DNA of 18,273 bases from CAYTCZ01 sp964436315 (GTDB lineage: Bacteria; Actinomycetota; Thermoleophilia; Gaiellales; Gaiellaceae), in NCBI GenBank assembly GCA_964436315.1, contig CAYTCZ010000082.1, positions 1 to 18,273 of the forward strand, read 5' to 3'. Of this stretch, positions 13,004 through 18,273 are shown piece by piece. A model generated the notes under the pieces. That model saw nothing but the letters and a program-made list of their open reading frames with translations, was not told the DNA's origin and did no database searches. How positions within the stretch are numbered: the stretch's first letter is position 1; each line of letters opens with the position of its first letter. The translations under genes were made by a program, and so were the position numbers.

Positions 13004-13523
13004 CCGTGAGATCCGGCTCGTCGTGAAACGGCTCGGTTGACGGCGGCCTCGCCCCACTTGTGATCTCTGACGCCGCCTCCTGCACGGCGCGAACAATCTT
13101 GTGGTAGCCCGTGCACCGGCACAGGTTCCCGCCGAGGGCCCGCCTGATCTCCTGGTCGCTGGGACTCGGCAACCGGTCCAACAACGCTTTCGAGGAGATG
13201 AGCATTCCCGGCGTACAGAAGCCACACTGCACCCCTCCCGCTTCGAGAAATGCACGCTGGAGAGGATGCAGTTCGCCGCTGACCGCGAGTCCCTCGACGG
13301 TGAGAACCTCCCGACCGCCGGCCTGAAGGGCCAGGAACGAGCAGGAATTGAGCAGCCTACCGTCGAGCAAGACCATGCAGGCCCCACACTCGGAATCGTC
13401 ACAGCCCTCTTTTGTGCCGGTGAGACCGAGGTCGTGCCGAAGAACCGTTAGCAGGGTGCGGTCGTGAGGTACATCGACCTCGTAGCCCGTTCCGTTGACC
13501 GTTATGCGCATCGGATAGTTCAT
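12990..13523 (-). CDS. Molybdenum hydroxylase small subunit, [2Fe-2S] protein
   Basis: Electron-transfer subunit (177 aa) of a xanthine-dehydrogenase/CO-dehydrogenase family enzyme. The N-terminal plant-ferredoxin-type cluster is bound by Cys41, Cys46, Cys49 (CDDSECGAC) and Cys61; the helical C-terminal cluster by Cys100, Cys103 (CGFC) and Cys135, Cys137 (CRC). The second cluster is next to the molybdopterin cytosine dinucleotide in known enzymes. The C-terminal 25 residues after VQEAASEI are extra and low in complexity. It is the last gene of the operon; the ATG at 13523 shares its A with the TGA stop of the FAD subunit (TGATG), so they are coupled. Confidence 0.95.
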   Translation of the reverse strand: MNYPMRITVNGTGYEVDVPHDRTLLTVLRHDLGLTGTKEGCDDSECGACMVLLDGRLLNSCSFLALQAGGREVLTVEGLAVSGELHPLQRAFLEAGGVQCGFCTPGMLISSKALLDRLPSPSDQEIRRALGGNLCRCTGYHKIVRAVQEAASEITSGARPPSTEPFHDEPDLTVKTG

Positions 13524-14395
13524 CAGTCCCCCCCACCTGCCCTGTCGATCGCAAGCCCCAGCGCCCGTTCGACTATGACGGGGACCATCTTGCGCCGGTA
13601 ATCCGCCGACGCCCGTACGTCATCGATCGGCGCAACGACGTTCGCCGCTGAGGCCCCGGCCTCGGCAAGAAGCTCGGCCGTGGGAGCATTGCCGGCAAGC
13701 TCGGCCTCCGCCTCTGGCGCACGGACGCAGGTCGGTGCGACCGCGGTCAGCGCGATTCGTGCTTCACGAATCGTGCCGTCGCCTCCGAGGACGACCATTG
13801 CGGCCGCTCCAACGATCGCGATCTCCATCGCTTGGCGGTATTCGAGCCGAAGGTACGCGCTCCCGGCGTTTTCCGGCAGGGCCGGGATCACCACCTCGGT
13901 CAGCAGTTCATCGGGCTTCGCTGCGGAACGGCCGGGCCCCTCGAGGAAATCCGCGATCGCGACTCGGCGCGAATCGGTGCTCGACCGTAGCTCAACACTG
14001 GCGTCGAAGACCAGCAACGGGCTGCCGGTCTCCATGGCCGGCGACGCGTTGCAGAGATTTCCGCCGATTGTTCCGACGTGGCGAGTAGCGGGCGAGCCGA
14101 CGAGTTTTGCCGCATCGACCAGTGCTGTGTACCGGTCTCGGAGCAGCTCCGAATCTTCCATCTGCTGATACGAGACGAGCGCTCCGATCGACACGGTTTC
14201 GTCGCTTTCCTGAATCCCGCCGAGCTCGCTGAGTCGATGGACCGCCACCAGGGCGTCCGGAAGTGGGGTTTTCGTACCGCGCGCGCGGACAACGAGATCC
14301 GTGCCGCCTGCAACGACGCGCGCGCCAGCCCCGTGCTCGGCCAGCGTCTCGAGCACTTCGTCGACAGACTGAGGTTCGAGATATGTCCCGGACAT
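13523..14395 (-). CDS. Molybdenum hydroxylase medium subunit, FAD-binding
   Basis: FAD-binding subunit (290 aa) of the CoxM/XdhB type, passing electrons from the iron-sulfur subunit to the acceptor. The two FAD motifs are present: AGGTDL (29-34) in RVVAGGTDLVVRARG, and TIGGNLCNASPA (from about 109) in the central region. The C-terminal CO_deh_flav_C domain is recognisable in RIALTAVAPTCVRAPEAEA and ADYRRKMVPVIVERAL. It starts ATG directly after the TAG of the large subunit (TAGATG) and ends overlapping the small subunit. The tight packing indicates one transcript and 1:1:1 production of subunits. Confidence 0.95.
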   Translation of the reverse strand: MSGTYLEPQSVDEVLETLAEHGAGARVVAGGTDLVVRARGTKTPLPDALVAVHRLSELGGIQESDETVSIGALVSYQQMEDSELLRDRYTALVDAAKLVGSPATRHVGTIGGNLCNASPAMETGSPLLVFDASVELRSSTDSRRVAIADFLEGPGRSAAKPDELLTEVVIPALPENAGSAYLRLEYRQAMEIAIVGAAAMVVLGGDGTIREARIALTAVAPTCVRAPEAEAELAGNAPTAELLAEAGASAANVVAPIDDVRASADYRRKMVPVIVERALGLAIDRAGGGD

Positions 14396-16672
14396 CTACC
14401 CCGCCTCCGGCTCGATCGCTTCCCACACCCTCGGTGGCGTCATCGGAAGCTTGCGCACACGGACTCCGGTTGCGTTGGCAATGGCGTTGGCAACGGCACC
14501 TCCCGTCGGCACGACGGGTGGCTCGCCGACACCCTTGCTTCCTCGCGGTCCACCCTCCGGCACGGTGGTCTGGATGAAAGCGATCTCGACCGGTGGAACG
14601 TCGGCGGCGGTCTGGAGCTTGTAGTCGAGGAGATGAGGATTCGACTGAAGCCCACCGTCGACCACTGTCCCCTCGGTGAGCGCTGTACCCAGCGCATGGG
14701 CGATTCCGCCTTCGACCTGGCCCTCGGCGCCCACCGGATTGAGCACCCGACCGTAGTCGTGTGCCGCCGCAACCTTCTTGACGCGGACGACGCCGGTGCG
14801 CTTGTCCACGGCGACCCTGGCTGCTTGGCAGAAGAACGCCGGGGCGGCGAAGGCCGGGAAGATCGCGCGACCGCTACAGGAGGCGGCATTGTTCTCGGGC
14901 ATCGGAGGCTTTGGCGGCGAACCTCGGCCGAGGATCATCTGGCCCCTTCCGCTTGCCCGACTGGCTAACTTCGCGACTGAAACCGAACGATCAGGCGCGT
15001 CCTTCGCGCGCGCGGCGCCGTCCGCGAGTTCGAGATCGGTGGGTGCGGCCTCGAGCTCGTCGGCCGCAAGTTGAAGGAGCCGCTCACGGACCTCCTGGGC
15101 AGCAGCAACAACGGCACGACCTGCGTTGAACGTCGTCTGTGAGCCGCAACTGCCCATGTCCCAGAGACCGGTTTCGGTGTCCTGGTAGTGAAACGAGATC
15201 TGCTCGGGCTCAAGGCCTAGTTCACCCGCCACCAGAAGCGCGAGCCCCATGACCGCGCCTGAGCCGTTCTCCTGCGCTCCCGTGACGATCGTGGCTGACC
15301 CGTCGGTGTTCAGTGTCACGTAGGCGCCCGCCGTGTTCGGCAAGCTGAACCACCAGCCACAAGCGAGCCCAAGACCCTCGCCTTCGAGAACGTCGTTGCC
15401 CCAGCCGATCATCTCGGCCGCCTTCCCGACGCACTCCTTGACGCCGATTCCGTCGTAGATCTGGCCGGTTGGGCCCTCGTCTCCCTCTTCGGCGAGGTTC
15501 TGGAGACGAAACTCGAGGGCGTCCTTCGAGACGCGCTCCGCGAGAAGATCTGTGTGTTGCTCGACGGCCCAACATACCTGCGGTCCCGTCGGCGCTCGGG
15601 TTGAGCCCGCGGGGGTTCGGTTCGTGTAGACCGTATGCCCCTCGATGAGGAGATTCGGAATCTTGTAGGGACCGGCCGCCATCATCGTCGCGATCTCGGT
15701 GGCGCCGGGGCCGTGCGCGGCGTAGGCGCCCGTGTCGAGCCGGAGCTTTGCTTGACGAGCAGTGATCGTGCCGTCGCTACGGACACCGGTCTTCAAGTCC
15801 ATCACGATCGCGTGCCGCGCCATGTCTGGCGCGATGAACTCGGCGTTGCGATCGAACACGACGCGAACGGGTCTCCCCGCCTTCTTCGCGAGCGCGGCGA
15901 CGTGGGCTTCATAGTGGAACTCACATTTCCCGCCGAAGCCGCCGCCGAGCGTCGGGACGATCACACGGACCGACGACTGGGGAATCTGAAGGGTGTGTGA
16001 AGTGCCATCTCGCGCCGCAAACGGCACCTGAGTCGAGGACCAGATTGTGACCTTCTCGCCCTCCCATTCGGCGAGCACAGCGTGTGGCTCGATTGGAACC
16101 GGATGCGACTGATCGGCGACGTAGCGCTCCTCCAGGATCTCGTCTGCTTCCGCAAACCCTGCATCGACATCGCCTTTTTCGATCGTGACGTATGCGCAGT
16201 CATTTCCCTTGCGAATGAGGGGGGCCGCGTCGTAGCTTTCCCAGTCCTCGTGGACGAGTGGCGATCCTTCGGCGAGAGCTGCCTCGACGTCGAGGACCGG
16301 TGTGAGAGGCTCGTAGTCGACTTGGACGAGCTCCGCGGCCTCGCGTGCTGCCTCGGGCGTCATCGCCGCAACCGCTGCGACCACCTCGCCCTCGTAGCGT
16401 ACGACGCCCTTCGCGAAGAGCGTCCGATCGTCGATGCCGCTGCCGTAGCGCAGATCAGGTGCATCGTCCTGTGTGACGATCGCAAGTACACCGGGCACTG
16501 AAGCTGCCCGACTGGTGTCGATCGCCTTGATCCTCGCGGACGGGACACCGGCGAAGACAAACTCACCGTGCAGCATCCCCGAGACCGTCATATCTCCTGT
16601 GTACCTGCTCTGTCCCGTGACTTTTTCGATTCCATCGCCTCGGACATATCGCTCGGCTGTCGCTACCGCCAT
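14396..16672 (-). CDS. Molybdenum hydroxylase large subunit (xanthine dehydrogenase family)
   Basis: Catalytic molybdopterin subunit, 758 aa from ATG 16672. An upstream in-frame extension to 16861 is rejected: it has no homology and would overlap the divergent hydrolase. Domain order is the a/b hammerhead (from about residue 20, GQSRYTGDM) and the Mo-cofactor domains, with GGGFGGK (243-249) and the catalytic glutamate Glu717 in GSKGVGEPP. The active-site loop reads PAGSTRAPTGPQ (about 353-364); neither the CO-dehydrogenase form I loop AYxCSFR nor the form II loop AYRGAGR is present, so CO oxidation is unlikely. The substrate is unknown, possibly a purine, aldehyde or N-heterocycle. No maturation gene is seen nearby. 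Confidence 0.95.
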   Translation of the reverse strand: MAVATAERYVRGDGIEKVTGQSRYTGDMTVSGMLHGEFVFAGVPSARIKAIDTSRAASVPGVLAIVTQDDAPDLRYGSGIDDRTLFAKGVVRYEGEVVAAVAAMTPEAAREAAELVQVDYEPLTPVLDVEAALAEGSPLVHEDWESYDAAPLIRKGNDCAYVTIEKGDVDAGFAEADEILEERYVADQSHPVPIEPHAVLAEWEGEKVTIWSSTQVPFAARDGTSHTLQIPQSSVRVIVPTLGGGFGGKCEFHYEAHVAALAKKAGRPVRVVFDRNAEFIAPDMARHAIVMDLKTGVRSDGTITARQAKLRLDTGAYAAHGPGATEIATMMAAGPYKIPNLLIEGHTVYTNRTPAGSTRAPTGPQVCWAVEQHTDLLAERVSKDALEFRLQNLAEEGDEGPTGQIYDGIGVKECVGKAAEMIGWGNDVLEGEGLGLACGWWFSLPNTAGAYVTLNTDGSATIVTGAQENGSGAVMGLALLVAGELGLEPEQISFHYQDTETGLWDMGSCGSQTTFNAGRAVVAAAQEVRERLLQLAADELEAAPTDLELADGAARAKDAPDRSVSVAKLASRASGRGQMILGRGSPPKPPMPENNAASCSGRAIFPAFAAPAFFCQAARVAVDKRTGVVRVKKVAAAHDYGRVLNPVGAEGQVEGGIAHALGTALTEGTVVDGGLQSNPHLLDYKLQTAADVPPVEIAFIQTTVPEGGPRGSKGVGEPPVVPTGGAVANAIANATGVRVRKLPMTPPRVWEAIEPEAG

Positions 16673-16749
16673 TGAGGTCCTTTCGTACTTGGCCAACGTC
16701 CGGCCGTCATCCCAGTTTCGGTCCGCCGATACTACTTCGTCCCACAGCG
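16673..16749. promoter_or_regulatory. Divergent promoter region, hydroxylase operon and hydrolase
   Basis: The 77-bp gap must hold both promoters. On the minus strand AAAGGACC precedes the hydroxylase ATG and serves as its ribosome site. On the plus strand GATACT (16728-16733) is a -10 candidate for the hydrolase, which has no visible Shine-Dalgarno. No operator was recognised. Confidence 0.4.
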
Positions 16750-17637
16750 ATGACGCAGAACTATTCGGCGCACTTCGTCCAGGTCGGTCCGACGCGCCTC
16801 GCATATGAGGATCGAGGCCACGGGACTCCAGAAGTCGTGCTCTTCCACGGATTTGCTGCAAACCTCACGTCGTGGGCTCTGGTCGCGCCAGCGCTCGCTC
16901 ACTCTTTCCGAGTCGTCGCGTGGGATCGGCCGGGCTTCGGTCAGAGCGAACTCCCAAGAGATGAGCGCCGGAGGGACCAGGTTCTGTCGGCGGCGGGCTC
17001 CGTCGAAATCACCTTGGGAGCGATGGATGCTCTCAGGCTTCGGTCGCCGATCGTCCTCGCCGGACACTCGGCCGGAGCGGCGGCCGCCGCGGAGGCTGCG
17101 CTCGCCGCGCAGAACCGCGTCGCTGGGCTCGTGCTCGAGGCACCTGCCATCGGTAACGATCTCGGCCCACCGGAACTCGTGAAGAAGCTCATCGGGAGCG
17201 GAACGGCGGCCGCGTTGGCTCCCTTGGTCCTCCGTACCTTCGCACCGCGGCTCGTCGGCCCGGCGCTACGGCTCGCCTACCACGACCCGGCCAACGCTCA
17301 TCCGATGATTGTCGAGGGCTGGCAGCGCGCCGCTTCTCGATCGAGCTGGGCGGACGATCTCTGGGCGGTGACCACGGCGTGGCGGGCCACGGATCTCCAG
17401 GACCGCCTTAGCCAGATTCAGATTCCAGTCCTTGTCGTCACCGGCGATGACGACCGCATTGTCTCCGGCGATCGAACGGCGACTGTGGTCAAGGCCCTCG
17501 ACGACGTGGAACTTGTCACGATCCCCGCATGCGGACATCTTCCGCATGAAGAGCGCCCGGAAGAGTTCCTCCGCGTGGTGACGGCCTTCATCAAGGAGAA
17601 GATCGGCGGGCCGTCCGATGCGGCGCTGACGCAGTGA
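16750..17637 (+). CDS. Alpha/beta-hydrolase fold protein
   Basis: A 295-aa soluble serine hydrolase of the MhpC/haloalkane-dehalogenase-like superfamily. The oxyanion region is HGFAAN (from 33), the nucleophile elbow GHSAG gives Ser107, the acid is Asp235 in GDDDRIV and the base His263 in CGHLPHEE, so the triad is complete. A cap domain occupies about residues 130-200. The substrate (ester, lactone, C-C bond cleavage product) cannot be deduced. ATG 16750 is preferred; an upstream in-frame ATG at 16672 overlaps the divergent hydroxylase start. The divergent arrangement suggests, but does not prove, a shared catabolic pathway in which the hydroxylated product is then hydrolysed. Confidence 0.93.
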   Translation: MTQNYSAHFVQVGPTRLAYEDRGHGTPEVVLFHGFAANLTSWALVAPALAHSFRVVAWDRPGFGQSELPRDERRRDQVLSAAGSVEITLGAMDALRLRSPIVLAGHSAGAAAAAEAALAAQNRVAGLVLEAPAIGNDLGPPELVKKLIGSGTAAALAPLVLRTFAPRLVGPALRLAYHDPANAHPMIVEGWQRAASRSSWADDLWAVTTAWRATDLQDRLSQIQIPVLVVTGDDDRIVSGDRTATVVKALDDVELVTIPACGHLPHEERPEEFLRVVTAFIKEKIGGPSDAALTQ

Positions 17638-17725
17638 TCGAGATCGGTGGGGCCGAGGCGAGTCCGTCTGACGCGTTCCCGAGAATGATCGATACGAGGA
17701 GCGCTACCTGCGAAGCATGGGTGGC

Positions 17726-17731
17726 AGGAGG
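17726..17731 (+). promoter_or_regulatory. Ribosome binding site fixing a GTG start
   Basis: AGGAGG lies eight bases before GTG 17740 and decides this start over the in-frame GTG at 17731, which overlaps the site itself. Confidence 0.75.
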
Positions 17732-17739
17732 TGGACGTA

Positions 17740-18273
17740 GTGGGTGCTTGGTGGGCCGGTCTGGCCGGTTGGCAGAAGGGGTTGATCGGAGTCATCGCGG
17801 CTTTGATCATCGGAGGAGCGGCGGCGGGGATCGCAATTGCAGTCACCAGCGGCGACGACGAGCAAGCGGCAACCACCGGTACGACCGATACCTCGGCTAC
17901 GACCACCGATCCTGAGTCCACGACCGAGACTGAACCCGATACGACAACCGAGACCGAGCCGGAGACCACGACCGAGACGGAACCGGAGACCACGACCGAG
18001 ACCGAGCCCGAGACGACCACGGTGACCGGGACGGAGACTGAGACTGAGACCGAGCCAACGACCGAGACCGAGCCGGACGTGGAGCTGGTCGAGGTGCCCG
18101 ACTCGTCGGTCTCGGCATCGATCGATCAGCCGTACAAGGTTCCGCCAGATGGGGGACAGGCCGAGGAGCCGGATGCGGGCGAACTCCCAGTGCCGCCGGG
18201 CACGGTCGATGCCAAGTGGTATCGGTCGGGAGACGTGTATGTTCTGATCTATGCCGCGCTCTCGCTCGAAGAC
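17740..18273 (+). CDS. Membrane-anchored protein with Thr/Glu/Pro repeat stalk (partial, runs off window)
   Basis: The frame is open from GTG 17740 to the window end, 178 codons with no stop. After a Trp-rich start (VGAWWAGLAGWQKG) comes one membrane segment (LIGVIAALIIGGAAAGIAIAV, about residues 15-35) and then a long low-complexity segment, largely Thr, Glu and Pro. The core has four copies of the octapeptide T-E-T-E-P-(E/D)-T-T. After residue 113 the sequence becomes a folded-looking region (DVELVEVPDSSVSASIDQPY, KWYRSGDVYVLIYAALSLED). This looks like an anchored surface or periplasmic protein with a flexible stalk; no family is recognised. It starts 102 bp after the hydrolase. Confidence 0.85.
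   Translation, partial: MGAWWAGLAGWQKGLIGVIAALIIGGAAAGIAIAVTSGDDEQAATTGTTDTSATTTDPESTTETEPDTTTETEPETTTETEPETTTETEPETTTVTGTETETETEPTTETEPDVELVEVPDSSVSASIDQPYKVPPDGGQAEEPDAGELPVPPGTVDAKWYRSGDVYVLIYAALSLED
17923..18078 (+). repeat. In-frame 24-bp tandem repeats coding T-E-T-E-P-E-T-T
   Basis: Four complete 24-bp units (17923-17946, 17947-17970, 17971-17994, 17995-18018) are followed by degenerate TE/TETEP units to 18078. Copies differ mostly at third codon positions (GAG/GAA, ACC/ACG, CCG/CCC), so the peptide rather than the DNA is conserved. Being in frame, copy-number change would only alter stalk length. Confidence 0.85.

Noticed and set aside
14396..16672. CO dehydrogenase (CoxL) identity
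   Set aside because: The AYxCSFR and AYRGAGR loop motifs are absent and the gene order differs; only the broader family is supported.
16673..16861. 63-codon N-terminal extension of the hydroxylase large subunit
   Set aside because: It would overlap the divergent hydrolase and has no homology; ATG 16672 with AAAGGACC upstream gives the family length.
17418..18020. Minus-strand frame coding repeated V-S-V-V-V-S-G-S
   Set aside because: Reverse reading of the T-E-T-E-P-E-T-T coding repeats; the plus strand has the ribosome site, the membrane anchor and a folded C-terminal part.
17923..18078. CRISPR-like array
   Set aside because: Units are contiguous, 24 bp, in frame and without unique spacers; it is a coding repeat.

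Overview
The window is GC-rich (often more than 60% by eye), with many GTG starts, start/stop overlaps between neighbouring genes and probable leaderless promoters. Together with the gene families present (tandem-Usp protein, DrrA-like ABC exporter, Hsp20-Lon pair, molybdenum hydroxylase), this suggests an actinobacterial chromosome, possibly a Thermoleophilia/Gaiellales-type soil or subsurface lineage. That placement is inference, not proven. A run of exactly 100 N (10389-10488) marks a scaffold join, so this is probably a draft or metagenome-derived assembly, and some frameshifts may be assembly errors.

Layout. (1) 83-5176 is a protein-stress block: hsp20 and lon (minus strand, translationally coupled), a two-domain universal stress protein (minus), msrA (plus) and a single-domain universal stress protein (minus). 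They share a theme of protein quality control, oxidative repair and stress signalling. (2) 5305-5915 holds two small coupled genes of unknown function. The second one ends inside a perfect 52-bp palindrome (5900-5951) that looks like a mobile or dispersed repeat. (3) 5976-8561 is a three-gene ABC-2 type exporter operon: one ATPase and two permeases. (4) 8568-9821 is a minus-strand GH63/mannosylglycerate-hydrolase-like glycosidase. (5) 9822-13003 looks partly decayed. It contains a tiny membrane ORF, the C-terminal remnant of a MazF/PemK-type toxin, the scaffold gap, an intact quinone oxidoreductase-like gene, a frameshifted DUF3179 lipoprotein-like gene, a small membrane protein and a frameshifted lipoprotein gene. 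(6) 12990-16672 is a compact minus-strand operon for a three-subunit xanthine-dehydrogenase-family molybdenum hydroxylase in the order large-medium-small. (7) 16750-17637 is a divergent alpha/beta hydrolase. It is followed by a membrane-anchored protein with a Thr/Glu/Pro repeat stalk that runs off the window end.

No rRNA, tRNA, CRISPR array, complete insertion sequence or phage gene was seen. The items most worth a second look are the 52-bp palindrome that supplies the stop codon of its neighbour, the cluster of broken genes around the gap, the hydroxylase with an unassigned substrate loop, and the repeat-stalk membrane protein. I did not find a clear new multi-gene defence or biosynthetic system.
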